This document shows, piece after piece, positions 18,174-25,853 of a DNA stretch of 35,242 nucleotides. Under the pieces are notes generated by a model. That model was not told the origin of the DNA. It was given only the letters and a program-made list of their open reading frames with translations, and did not search any database. This DNA comes from an uncultured Bacilli bacterium (GTDB taxonomy: Bacteria; Bacillota_I; Bacilli_A; ML615J-28; CAG-313): assembly GCA_934098295.1 (NCBI GenBank), contig CAKONV010000018.1, positions 1 through 35,242 on the forward strand. Reading direction: 5' to 3'. The position numbers and the translations under genes are program-made. Every line of letters begins with the position of its first letter. Positions within the stretch are counted from its first letter, which is position 1.

Positions 18174-18476
18174 TTATTTCTCAAAAAATTTTTCTACAAA
18201 TTCTTCATTATGAAGACCTAAGAAAGAATCGCTATACTTACCATCAATGATTTTTACTACATAAGGTATTGATGTAATATCGAAAGCGGTAGCAAGTTCA
18301 CTTTCTTCATCCACATTAACTTTTCCAAAAACAATATCAGGATAATTTTTAGAAACATTTTCTAAGATAGGTCCTAAAGCAACACAAGGATTGCACCAAT
18401 CAGCCCAAAAATCAATAATTACTTTTTTATTATCTTTAATTATTTGTTCAAAGTTTTCTTTTGTTATTTTAATCAT
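18174..18476 (-). CDS. trxA: Thioredoxin
   Basis: 100 aa from the ATG at 18476 with GGAG six bases upstream. Thioredoxin fold with VIIDFWADWCNPCVALGPIL and the cis-Pro segment ITSIPYVV. The active site is WCNPC rather than WCGPC, which should shift the redox potential. It is the first gene of an operon running to the GDPD gene. Confidence 0.92.
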   Translation of the reverse strand: MIKITKENFEQIIKDNKKVIIDFWADWCNPCVALGPILENVSKNYPDIVFGKVNVDEESELATAFDITSIPYVVKIIDGKYSDSFLGLHNEEFVEKFFEK

Positions 18477-18595
18477 TTCATTCTCCAATTCATCATTAAT
18501 TAATTTAATTTCAATTATAAAAATACCATAAATTAAAAGTATTTTCTATAATTTTACACTTTTATTATTTACAAATAATTAATAATTATATTTAT

Positions 18596-18624
18596 TTGCA
18601 ATTTTAAATTTTTAATGTTAAAAT
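18596..18624 (+). promoter_or_regulatory. Promoter of the sigma factor gene
   Basis: TTGCAA (18596-18601), 17-bp spacer, TAAAAT (18619-18624) with TG one base upstream of the -10. It lies in a very AT-rich divergent region (18489-18675) that must also hold the trxA promoter, which I could not fix. Confidence 0.65.
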
Positions 18625-18702
18625 ATTTCTTGAAAAAATTTAAAATTTTAAAATAAAATTAACATTTTCTGTGTTATGTATAGTGAAAAGGTTGAATCTA
18701 TT

Positions 18703-19209
18703 ATGTTAGTAACAAAAAATACTATTGAAAAATTAAAAAATCGCGATGAAGTAACTTTCGAACAAATATATTATGAATACGAAAAACTAGTTTACTATAT
18801 TTGTTATTCAATTACTGGTAATAAACAAGCTAGTGAAGACTTAACTCAAGATACTTTTGTTAAACTTCTCACTTCCTTAGATAACTACCAAGAGAAAGGA
18901 AAGTTCAAACAATACTTAATGCAAATTGCTAGAAATTTAAGCATTAATTATGTAACTAGGACTAAAGAAAAACTTCCAGTTTTAGATGATGAAATTGTTA
19001 GCTCCGCAAAACAGAGTTCTAACACACAAAAAATGATTATTCAAATCAATGAGGCCTTAGATTTTGATGAAGCAGATATTGTAATTTTAAAAATCGTTTA
19101 TAACTTCAAGTTTAAAGAAATCGCTGAATATAAAAATTTAACAATAGGTTCTGTTCAATCAACATATTATCAAGCTTTAGAAAAATTAAGAAAGGAATTT
19201 GGGAAATAA
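18703..19209 (+). CDS. Sigma-70 family (ECF-type) sigma factor
   Basis: 168 aa from the ATG at 18703, preceded by AAAGG; an ATG nine codons upstream lacks a ribosome site. Region 2 is seen in FEQIYYEYEKLVYYICYSITGNKQASEDLTQDTFVKLL and the following FKQYLMQIARNLSINYVTR. Region 4 is the final part, ILKIVYNFKFKEIAEYKNLTIGSVQSTYYQALEKLRKEF. It is followed at once by an RsgI-like membrane protein, so it is probably held inactive at the membrane and released by an envelope signal. Confidence 0.9.
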   Translation: MLVTKNTIEKLKNRDEVTFEQIYYEYEKLVYYICYSITGNKQASEDLTQDTFVKLLTSLDNYQEKGKFKQYLMQIARNLSINYVTRTKEKLPVLDDEIVSSAKQSSNTQKMIIQINEALDFDEADIVILKIVYNFKFKEIAEYKNLTIGSVQSTYYQALEKLRKEFGK

Positions 19210-19210
19210 A

Positions 19211-20578
19211 ATGAAAAAGTTAGAAAAACAAATTAAAGATTATTATGACAATGCATTTTATCATGAAACCAACTTCAGTGCTATCAAAGATAGAGTCAAC
19301 CTTAAAAGCAGAAAGAGGTATAATTTTATGAAATCAAAAAAACTATTAATCACAATTTCTTGTTCTTGTATTCTTGTAGCGCTAATTGCATGTTTATCAA
19401 TTGTTTTAATTAATAAAAATCCTAAAACAAATAATACCGCAATTAGTGATGCTGTTATTAATCTTGATTTAAACCCTAGTGTTTCCTTAGCTGTAGATGA
19501 CAAAGGAAAAGTAACTGCTGTTTATGGCAACAATGATGAAGGTAAAATGATTATTGCTGATGAAGAGTTAGTAGGTAAAGATGTTGAAGATGCTTTATCA
19601 ATTATTGTAGATATTGAAACTAAATGTGGATTTTTTGTCAAAGCTAGCGTAAATAATGATTACAATAACTTGTCAATAACAATTAATGCTGGTTGTGATG
19701 ATGAAAAATTCAACAAAATGCAAGAAGAAATTAAAACTATAATTGAAACAAAATTAAATGAACTTGGAATTTTTGTTAATGATAAAATAACTTTTGTTAA
19801 AAATACAACAAAAGAAGCTCTAATTAAAAAAGCAATGGAAATTGACCCTAATTTAACATACGAAGATGCTTCTAATCTTACTATTGAGCAATTACTTGCC
19901 CATATCACTGCATATTATCTTGAAGTTGCTACTTTACCTACAGCTGAAATTGAAGAAATGTACAATAACTTTAAGAAATACGAAATTAACTTACAAAATT
20001 ATAAATTAATTAATGATTTAACTTCTACTTCTCTTATTATAAACGCTGAAATTCAAAAAAGATATCAAGAATTATATCAACAAACATTATCATATCTTAA
20101 TGAATTAGAAAAATTCTATAATGATACCTTCGTAGATGAATCATCAGAGTATCAAAAAATCTTAAAAGAAATTAAAGATTATAAAGCTGAAGTATTAAAA
20201 CTTCGTAATGAAGTTGAATCTTTACCTGATGGTATTGAAAAAGATCTTAAACAAATTAAGTTACAAACTGCTAATCTTAGTTTAAACACAGCTGAAACGG
20301 CTTTAAATTCTTTAAAAGAAAGCATTAAGAAAACTCTTGATACAATTACTAAAAATGTAATTAATGGCTTAGATGCATTAAATGATTACATCATGAGTAA
20401 TGAAGAATTAGAAAAATTAATTAATGACAATATTGATTCTATTAATAAGTCTTTAAATGAGTACAAAGATCAATTATTTGATGAATTTGAACAGAATTAT
20501 AAAGATGAAATCATTAATTCTTATAATGAACTTAAAAAACAAAAAGAACAATTAATCGAACAGTTAAAAAATAAATAA
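19211..20578 (+). CDS. RsgI-like membrane anti-sigma factor with coiled-coil ectodomain
   Basis: 455 aa from the ATG at 19211, one base after the sigma stop. A 44-residue cytoplasmic part is followed by one membrane helix (about 45-68). Outside is an RsgI-type middle domain beginning INLDLNPSVSLAVDDKGKVTAVYG; the Asn-Pro in LNPS is where autocleavage is reported for clostridial RsgI proteins. The rest, about residues 190-455, is almost entirely helical and charged, predicted coiled coil, with no carbohydrate-binding domain. It probably restrains the upstream sigma factor and senses a wall or envelope cue through the long stalk. Confidence 0.82.
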   Translation: MKKLEKQIKDYYDNAFYHETNFSAIKDRVNLKSRKRYNFMKSKKLLITISCSCILVALIACLSIVLINKNPKTNNTAISDAVINLDLNPSVSLAVDDKGKVTAVYGNNDEGKMIIADEELVGKDVEDALSIIVDIETKCGFFVKASVNNDYNNLSITINAGCDDEKFNKMQEEIKTIIETKLNELGIFVNDKITFVKNTTKEALIKKAMEIDPNLTYEDASNLTIEQLLAHITAYYLEVATLPTAEIEEMYNNFKKYEINLQNYKLINDLTSTSLIINAEIQKRYQELYQQTLSYLNELEKFYNDTFVDESSEYQKILKEIKDYKAEVLKLRNEVESLPDGIEKDLKQIKLQTANLSLNTAETALNSLKESIKKTLDTITKNVINGLDALNDYIMSNEELEKLINDNIDSINKSLNEYKDQLFDEFEQNYKDEIINSYNELKKQKEQLIEQLKNK

Positions 20579-20586
20579 ACAAATAA

Positions 20587-20637
20587 AAATATCTCTAAAG
20601 TGCTAAAACTAAATTAGCACATATAGAGATATTTTTT
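20587..20637. terminator. Bidirectional terminator
   Basis: A two-part stem: ATATCTCTA with TAGAGATAT outside and GTGCTAA with TTAGCAC inside, flanked by A and T tracts. It separates the anti-sigma gene (+) from the kinase remnant (-) and is the last clear core-genome landmark. Confidence 0.9.
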
Positions 20638-20640
20638 TAT

Positions 20641-21048
20641 TTATAATTCAATATCGACTTTATATTCATCATCGATAAGAAAATATTGTTGATTATTCTC
20701 AACTGCCCGTTTATAAAAGGTTTCATTATCATTTATAATATTTTCTAACTCAATATTATCATCCAAACGTTTTTCGATTACATTAGAGTATAATTTAATA
20801 TCGTTAAAATGATTGATAATATAATTTTTGATCATAACTAAATAATAACATCTTATATTTTTTAAATATTTATCCGAAAAATCTTTTTGCCAATTATAAG
20901 GAATATAGCAGCCTCCTAAAATAAGATTTTGTTCATTTTCAACCGCTGTTTTTATTATTTCTCGTACTATAGTCCACAAATAATTTGTCAATTCATTATC
21001 CGTACTCGTTGGTGTAAGATTGGTGTATCCCGAGCGAATTAGTCCCAT
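20641..21048 (-). pseudogene. 5'-truncated P-loop kinase-like gene
   Basis: About 135 aa of the C-terminal part of a small AAA_33/zeta-like kinase: KMGLIRSGYTNLTP, LTNYLWTIVREIIKTAVENEQNLILGGCYIPYNWQKDF, then NHFNDIKLYSNVIEKRLDD. Complete members begin with a Walker A loop about 35 residues earlier, and that part is missing. The reading frame runs into the repeat array starting at 21061, so the break is at or next to the array. The rest of the gene was not found in the window. It is probably non-functional. Confidence 0.7.
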
Positions 21049-21060
21049 TTTAATACAATT

Positions 21061-21109
21061 TGCGTACACCCTTTAAAAAGTGCATACAGTTTGCTAAAAA
21101 TACGTACAG
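21061..21109. repeat. Phased repeat array R1 (20-bp period)
   Basis: TGCGTACAC at 21061, TGCATACAG at 21081 and TACGTACAG at 21101, exactly 20 bp apart. It is preceded by AATACAATT, as is the array at 25093. It abuts the truncated kinase gene. Confidence 0.85.
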
Positions 21110-21121
21110 TTGAAAAAAGAA

Positions 21122-21146
21122 AAACCTCCCAACAAGTAGGAGGTCT
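21122..21146 (-). terminator. Terminator of RNA candidate 1
   Basis: Minus strand ACCTCC, 8-nt loop, GGGAGGT, then TTTTCTTTTTT. Confidence 0.75.
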
Positions 21147-21245
21147 GTAACTATTTCCGTTACCGAATGTGCTCTAGCCTTTTAACGTGGTCCTAGGCAC
21201 TACGCTGTCCACGATTAAGTCTCACGAGTAGATAATAGTCAATGA
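21122..21245 (-). ncRNA. Structured small RNA candidate 1 with terminator
   Basis: On the minus strand, CGTGG and CCACG can pair while GTGCCTAG pairs with CTAGAGCAC (one bulge). The second stem has CCACG in its loop, so the two form an H-type pseudoknot. A GTAAC/GTTAC hairpin follows, then a strong terminator ACCTCC-loop-GGGAGGT with a T tract. Local G+C is well above the surroundings and no frame codes. A possible -35 TTGACT lies near 21240, but the -10 is weak. No Rfam family is recognised. Confidence 0.5.
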
Positions 21246-21252
21246 CCATAAG

Positions 21253-21300
21253 CATTCTAGACTGCTTAAATAAATACATTCTAGACTGCTTAAATAAATA
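21253..21300. repeat. Perfect 24-bp tandem duplication
   Basis: The 24-bp unit beginning CATTCTAGACTGC and ending AAATAAATA occurs twice without a gap (21253-21276, 21277-21300). It lies upstream of RNA candidate 1 on the minus strand. Confidence 0.85.
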
Positions 21301-21399
21301 GAGGTTTTAAAAAAGCCACCTTTTTAAGTTGTGATTTCCTTGCCGTTTTGCAATAAATGCCATCTTTGTTATATTGCATACCACCATAATTTAAAATAA

Positions 21400-23034
21400 C
21401 TAAGCCTGATTAACATTCATTTTTAAGTAGACTCGCTTAATCGCTTCGAGTCCTGCTTTTTCGTCGTTCTCTACCGCCTTGCCGTACATTTCAATTGCTT
21501 TCTTATAGTCTTTTCTCACACCAAATCCGTTTTCATAACAGATTCCGAGATTGTGATATGCAACACCCGAACTGTACTTTTCAGCAGCAGTCCTAAAACA
21601 CTTAACAGCTTCTTTTTTGTCTTCTTTCACGCCGTTGCCTTGAAGATAGCAAAGTCCGATATTGATAATCGCCTCGTTCTCGCCGAGATTGTATGCATCG
21701 GTAAACAAATAAAAGGCTTTTTTATAAGCCGCTTCGGTTTTGACGGTGTAGTAGTAATAAAGCCCCACTTGCAGACACGCCATAGGATTTTCGCCCTTGG
21801 CGCTCTTTTTCAGCCAATAAAGGGCAGTTTTTCTGTCGGCGGTCACACCGTAATACCCGCAAGCATACGCCATACCGAGATTATATTGTGCGGCGGCGTT
21901 TCCGAGTTTTGCGGCTTTTTTGAAAAGTTTCAAGGCGGTTTTCTCATCCTTTTCAAGCCCTAATTCGTCGCCGAGATACGCTTCTGCCATTCGTTCGATT
22001 GCGTCCGGAAAGTCCATTTCCATTGCCATACGATAATAGAAAAGCGCGTTTTTGTAATCTTTCTTTTTTGCCTCATAAATTGTCGCCATTGCCCAATATA
22101 ATCCGACAACGTTCAAATCTGATGAGGCAAAGCAATCGAGCGCATCGTCGTATTTGCCTTTATCATAATAGTAGTACCCTAAGTCGAGCAAGGCGTCGTC
22201 CTGACAAAGGTTCGCCGCTTTTTTAAGATAATAAATATATGCCTTTTTGTCGGGTTCTACCTTATACATACCCGTTTCGCGAACTCTTGCGTACATATAA
22301 AGGCTTTCGGGATCGTTGTGTTTTACGCCATCCATTAAATATGCCAACCCTTTTTCATAGTCGTGCGGAACAAAGCTGTCGTTCAGATATACATACGCCA
22401 AATCGAAATTAAGCGAGTATTCGCCGAGGCTCAATCCTTTTTCGTACCACTCTATGGCTTTGGGAACGTATTTCAGTTTCTCGTTGTTTAAGTATATGAA
22501 GCCTATCTTTTTTGCAACCTGAACGTCTCCGAGGTAAAAAGCACGCTCGTAATATTTCAACGCATTTTTAACGTTTTCAATCTCGGAATCTTCAATCGGA
22601 GTATTGAAATAATACAATTCACCGAGAGATCTTGCCGCTGCCGCCACACCCAAATCGGAGGCTTTGGCGTAACACTCGATTGCTTTTTGAATATCGATTT
22701 TTACATAACCGGTTTCATAGCAAAATCCGAGACGGGCAAAACACTCCGCTTCGCCTTTGTTTGCGCCTTCCGTATAAGCGTCGAACGCTTTTTTGTATTG
22801 AGAACGGTAGCCCCAAGTGTCGCCAAGAGCAGTATATGCCAAAACGCCGTTGTCGACGGCTTTTTGATAGTAAATCGTTGCGGTTTTGAAATCGCCATCA
22901 TCGAAATATAAATCGCCGATAGAAACGTAATACTTTGGCTTTTTAAGGGCGAGACGTTCGTATCTTTTTATTTTATCGTTTTCTATATTATTCATAATTT
23001 GTTTTTTTGTATCGCAACAGTTCGTGATGAACAT
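21400..23034 (-). CDS. Sel1-like repeat (TPR-type) protein
   Basis: 544 aa made almost wholly of about 12 Sel1/TPR-like repeats of 36-40 residues, with units such as AIECYAKASDLGVAAAARSLGELYY, ALKLFKKAAKLGNAAAQYNLGMAYACGYYGV and KAIEMYGKAVENDEKAGL. These form solenoids for protein binding. No signal peptide, so cytoplasmic. The start at 23034 is uncertain; ATG 22992 is an alternative. Base composition is much richer in G+C than neighbours (many CGC, GCC and CTC codons), pointing to transfer from another lineage. It lies 23 bp after the lipoprotein gene and 10 bp beyond that is the SUFU gene, so the three form one operon. Confidence 0.85.
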   Translation of the reverse strand: MFITNCCDTKKQIMNNIENDKIKRYERLALKKPKYYVSIGDLYFDDGDFKTATIYYQKAVDNGVLAYTALGDTWGYRSQYKKAFDAYTEGANKGEAECFARLGFCYETGYVKIDIQKAIECYAKASDLGVAAAARSLGELYYFNTPIEDSEIENVKNALKYYERAFYLGDVQVAKKIGFIYLNNEKLKYVPKAIEWYEKGLSLGEYSLNFDLAYVYLNDSFVPHDYEKGLAYLMDGVKHNDPESLYMYARVRETGMYKVEPDKKAYIYYLKKAANLCQDDALLDLGYYYYDKGKYDDALDCFASSDLNVVGLYWAMATIYEAKKKDYKNALFYYRMAMEMDFPDAIERMAEAYLGDELGLEKDEKTALKLFKKAAKLGNAAAQYNLGMAYACGYYGVTADRKTALYWLKKSAKGENPMACLQVGLYYYYTVKTEAAYKKAFYLFTDAYNLGENEAIINIGLCYLQGNGVKEDKKEAVKCFRTAAEKYSSGVAYHNLGICYENGFGVRKDYKKAIEMYGKAVENDEKAGLEAIKRVYLKMNVNQA

Positions 23035-23057
23035 TTTGCTGTTTACCTATAAAAATG

Positions 23058-23612
23058 TTAATGATTACGGATAACCGCTCCGTTCTTTATCTCAAAGGCA
23101 ATCTTGGTATCGGTTATCTTATATGCTACATTGTATTGATATCCCGTAACGGGAACTTCCAAATATTTATCAGCTTTTTTGAACAAACACAGACCTATGG
23201 AAAATTCTCCGTCTGCCTTATCGAAAAAACTGTTATCAAAACTCAAAACGGTCTCTTTTTTATAGCTATAGTTTCCGTCCGACACGGTAAACGAATAATC
23301 GTCGTTTTCAAGATTTTCTACACTTTGTAAGACCGCTTTGCCGCCGCTATTGCTTGAAATTATAAAAACCGCTTTATAATTTTCAAGATTTACAGTGGCA
23401 GAGTTTATTCCGTAAGGAACGGTAATGGAAACGGCGTTTATAGGAAACTCCGAATCAAGATTTAAAATCGAAAAAGAACAAATCCTTTTTTCTTCTGTCG
23501 GCGTAGGTAGCGGCTTTTCTTCTGTTTTTTTACCACAACCAACAAATAGTAAAGACGTGAGTGTTAATATAGATAACAAAGCAAGCGATAATATATTTTT
23601 TCTCTTTAACAT
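23058..23612 (-). CDS. Small lipoprotein, function unknown
   Basis: 184 aa from the ATG at 23612, 12 bp after AGGAG; an in-frame ATG at 23624 touches the ribosome site and is less likely. The signal sequence LSLALLSILTLTSLLFVGC ends in a lipobox (FVGC) before GKKTEEKPLPTPTEEK. The mature part is beta-rich and unrecognised. G+C is raised as in the Sel1 gene that follows. Position between a SUFU protein and a Sel1 protein suggests a shared role, perhaps envelope stress or immunity. Confidence 0.78.
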   Translation of the reverse strand: MLKRKNILSLALLSILTLTSLLFVGCGKKTEEKPLPTPTEEKRICSFSILNLDSEFPINAVSITVPYGINSATVNLENYKAVFIISSNSGGKAVLQSVENLENDDYSFTVSDGNYSYKKETVLSFDNSFFDKADGEFSIGLCLFKKADKYLEVPVTGYQYNVAYKITDTKIAFEIKNGAVIRNH

Positions 23613-23634
23613 ACTGTATTTCATCTCCTGTTAA

Positions 23635-24303
23635 TTATAACGTTGCAAACGGTTTTGATTCTATCAATTTATAGTCATCATCGTGCGTATAAAACTGCTC
23701 CATAAGCCAATAAATACCGTTCGTTCCTTTTTTTAACTTTTTGCTGAGCAGCTCCCTAGTTATTGGCATCACTTGAAATATACTTATGAATTTATGTTTG
23801 GAAACAAAGCACTTAACTATGCTTGGAGATTTAAATATTTCTGGGAGTAATAATACAGTTCCGCAGTATTTGCCTTTGATTTGCATATCGATGGTATCAG
23901 AAACCGTAATATTTTCTTTCGCATTAAATGCGTATTCAGCTGTAGCCCATAGTAATGAATTCAATGATAGCCATTCAGTTTTCTCTTGGCTTATTTCAAC
24001 TTCTGGACCGATAAGCATCATGTATTCATTTCGTTGGTTTGCCTTTCTTCTCCAGCCAATGTCACGTTCAGGCATGAGATAGTCGCTTGCGCCAATGGTG
24101 CATAGTTTCCAAAATGGCATATCTTCTGTCGGTTCAAACACGAGAGTGATGACTGGTTTCATTTCATCCGATAGGACATTCTTTTTAAGTCTCAAGCAAA
24201 AAAATGGTTCCTGTTTAAAATTCTCAACGTAATGGTCATATAGCTTTTGATGCTTCTTGTTGCTCGCCTTAAAGACCACTTCTTTTTCACCTAAATCTAA
24301 CAA
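23635..24303 (-). CDS. Suppressor-of-fused (SUFU) domain protein
   Basis: 222 aa. SUFU-like features are the central VFEPTEDMPFWKLCTIGASDYLMPE, RNEYMMLIGPEVE and WLSLNSLLWATAEYAF. Bacterial SUFU proteins are known as immunity proteins of polymorphic toxin systems. The likely start is TTG at 24303, with AGGAG eight bases upstream; GTG at 24312 overlaps that site. No cognate toxin gene is in the window, so it would be an orphan immunity gene. First gene of the operon with the lipoprotein and Sel1 genes; its G+C is between that of the host and of those two. Confidence 0.8.
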   Translation of the reverse strand: MLDLGEKEVVFKASNKKHQKLYDHYVENFKQEPFFCLRLKKNVLSDEMKPVITLVFEPTEDMPFWKLCTIGASDYLMPERDIGWRRKANQRNEYMMLIGPEVEISQEKTEWLSLNSLLWATAEYAFNAKENITVSDTIDMQIKGKYCGTVLLLPEIFKSPSIVKCFVSKHKFISIFQVMPITRELLSKKLKKGTNGIYWLMEQFYTHDDDYKLIESKPFATL

Positions 24304-24371
24304 AATAATCACTCCTATATTAAAGCTTGCGTAGGCATAATAATTTATGCATATATTTTACCATAAAAAGC

Positions 24372-24575
24372 TCAAAAAAGCCACCATTTCAGTCTGCTAT
24401 TTGCGATACCGAAAGTTGGCCTAAAATAAAAAGCTCCTCTAGAATTTCGTTCCCAGAGGCTAAAACAATAATTCGTTTTTCTGAAAGTATCGATTGTGGC
24501 TTCGATTTGGCTATTGTTCCAAGCGTACAAGTCGCAACGGAACCTTTCAGTGAAAGTTTTGACATCTTCTACCAT
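24372..24575 (-). pseudogene. Short unrecognised reading frame, probable gene remnant
   Basis: 67 codons, with WERNSRGAFYFRPTFG in the middle and ending NSRLKWWLF. A similar end (NLKRWLF, then stop) lies on the minus strand near 21311-21330, at the far side of the Sel1 gene, and both are followed by A/T-rich GCCACC-type sequence. It may be the 3' part of the decayed regulator gene that starts near 24745, or an unrelated fragment. No ribosome site. Confidence 0.35.
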
Positions 24576-24597
24576 TTGACAAACAGCAATACAGTAA

Positions 24598-24745
24598 TTT
24601 TCTTTTAGCTTTCATAGTAGGAGTGTACTTCCCGTTCTCCCACCTGTTAGCCAAATGAAACCCCAAGATAATCAGCAATTTCCATCTATGACAAAATCAT
24701 TTTCTTTCTCAAGGCTTTCACCGCTTCTGCATACTTATCACGGAA
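24598..24745 (-). pseudogene. Decayed XRE-family helix-turn-helix regulator
   Basis: Minus-strand reading gives EAVKALRKKMILS, a TAG stop where Gln is expected, then MEIADYLGVSF, a frameshift, and NRWENGKYTPTMKAKRKL. Joined, this is a typical XRE domain with the NRWENGK turn. At least one nonsense and one frameshift mutation make it inactive. It lies between the SUFU operon and array LA and may once have controlled that operon. Confidence 0.7.
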
Positions 24746-24888
24746 TTCTCCAATATTTTATCAATTATTTTTTTATAACATTTTTATGCTATTTTTGCAC
24801 GTTTTTTGAGGAAATAATCAAGAGTAATTTGAGATTTTTATGAAAATAATTACCACGCGCAATACAATAAACATTATTTAAAACCTTT

Positions 24889-24918
24889 CGTTCCGTAGTA
24901 CTACCTATCGTTCCGTAG
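24889..24918. repeat. Phased repeat array LA (20-bp period)
   Basis: CGTTCCGTAG at 24889 and 24909, followed by ACTACC and TTATA. The same pair occurs at 26651/26671. It lies upstream (minus sense) of the XRE remnant. Confidence 0.8.
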
Positions 24919-24929
24919 TTATATTTCAA

Positions 24930-24976
24930 AAATAAAAAAGCCCTGCAAAAGTACCTGTTGGTACTTCTACAGGGCT
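24930..24976 (-). terminator. Spacer A terminator 1
   Basis: Minus strand AGCCCTGTAGAAGTACC, 4-nt loop, GGTACTTTTGCAGGGCT, then TTTTTTA. Very strong. Confidence 0.9.
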
Positions 24977-25019
24977 GACTTCTAACTTGGCAAATAGGAC
25001 ATTTTCCCTTTCTGCCAAC

Positions 25020-25050
25020 AAAAAAGGTCTGACACTTTTGGTATCAAACC
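25020..25050 (-). terminator. Spacer A terminator 2
   Basis: Minus strand GGTTTGATAC, 5-nt loop, GTGTCAGACC, then six T. The TGATAC/GTGTCA core recurs in the other spacers and in the tRNA-Lys terminator. Confidence 0.88.
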
Positions 25051-25092
25051 ATTGCTTTTCTTATGTGTGTAAATACCTAAATTGATACAATT

Positions 25093-25160
25093 TGCGTACA
25101 CCTTCTAAAAAATGCGTACAGCCACAGAATTTTGCGTACAGTAGATAAAAAGTGCGTAGA
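25093..25160. repeat. Phased repeat array RA (20-bp period)
   Basis: TGCGTACA at 25093, 25113 and 25133 and TGCGTAGA at 25153, spaced exactly 20 bp. Same word and period as array R1. Confidence 0.92.
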
Positions 25161-25210
25161 CCTATAAATTTTAAAATTTATCACATATAGGCAGTTTCAA
25201 ATGTCGTTAA

Positions 25211-25378
25211 TTATTCAAGTTTGATTAGTTGCTTTTTACTAAACATTACTATTTTTTCTTTCATTGATATTTTACTTACTTCAAAACCATATTCTTTTAG
25301 TTGTTTTTTGCAAGTCGAAAATGAATGATCAATTTCAAATTCTAAGATAACACTCCATCTGGACTTGAACCATCTCAT
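25211..25378 (-). pseudogene. Small reading frame, likely 3' remnant of a gene
   Basis: 55 aa from an ATG at 25378 with no ribosome site: begins MRWFKSRWSVILEFEID, contains KKQLKEYGFEVSK, ends KKQLIKLE. Composition is that of a folded protein. Five plausible in-frame residues and then a stop lie before the ATG, so it could be the end of a broken gene. Not recognised. Confidence 0.4.
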
Positions 25379-25458
25379 TGGTGAAAAAATGTCGTCTTAT
25401 CAATATTGAGAAATGAAAAATATTGTGGAGACGCCATCCTTCAAAAAACCTACACGAT

Positions 25459-25689
25459 TTATTTTTTGAACTTTTGAATTGAAAATTTTATAAAACAAAC
25501 TATAAAAATTATAAGAAAAGGAGCACCAGTAATGTAAGCACCTCCGCAAAATATATACCAAATAAGATCAAAAGTGGAATTTTTTGAAAATGGTATTGCT
25601 CTTAATATTTCCATAATCATACCACCGAATAAAAAAATAACAGCAACACATGCATCAACTATTAGTAATATTTTTAATATTTTTTTCAT
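25459..25689 (-). CDS. Small two-helix membrane protein
   Basis: 76 aa from the ATG at 25689 with GGAGGT seven bases upstream. Two membrane segments: ILKILLIVDACVAVIFLFGGMI and YITGAPFLIIFIVCFIKF, with a short outside loop and a Lys-rich tail. No family recognised. It lies in the cargo module bounded by arrays RA and LB. Toxin, antiholin-like or accessory roles are possible but not supported by any motif. Confidence 0.65.
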   Translation of the reverse strand: MKKILKILLIVDACVAVIFLFGGMIMEILRAIPFSKNSTFDLIWYIFCGGAYITGAPFLIIFIVCFIKFSIQKFKK

Positions 25690-25727
25690 CAATGACCTCC
25701 ACAATAATAAATAAAATCAATTATACC

Positions 25728-25838
25728 CTAGTATAATTTATATTTTCTATACTTAGCAATCTTTTCATAATCATCAGAAACTGCTGCACCAATTGCCCAA
25801 CCAACATTATAAAGAGCAAATCCATATACTTCTAGTTA
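25728..25838 (-). pseudogene. 3' fragment of an unrecognised gene
   Basis: About 36 codons ending at TAG: YGFALYNVGWAIGAAVSDDY then EKIAKYRKYKLY. It has no start codon or ribosome site and looks like the end of a broken gene. Confidence 0.4.
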
Positions 25839-25853
25839 AAATTATTATTTTTT

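Larger units (their letters stand above)
24880..25100. repeat. Spacer repeat copy A
   Basis: About 210 bp nearly duplicated at 26642-26863: two CGTTCCGTAG words, a hairpin with core AGCCCTGC, the phrase AACTTGGCA-ATAGG, a second hairpin GGTCTGACAC...TATCAAACC, and ATACAATTTGC. Both copies sit between two cargo genes. They differ at many single positions, mostly compensated in the stems. Confidence 0.85.

Noticed and set aside
24889..25160. Spacer A as a simple MITE with inverted ends
   Set aside because: Its two arrays have different words in the same orientation, so there are no terminal inverted repeats; flanking duplications are not seen.
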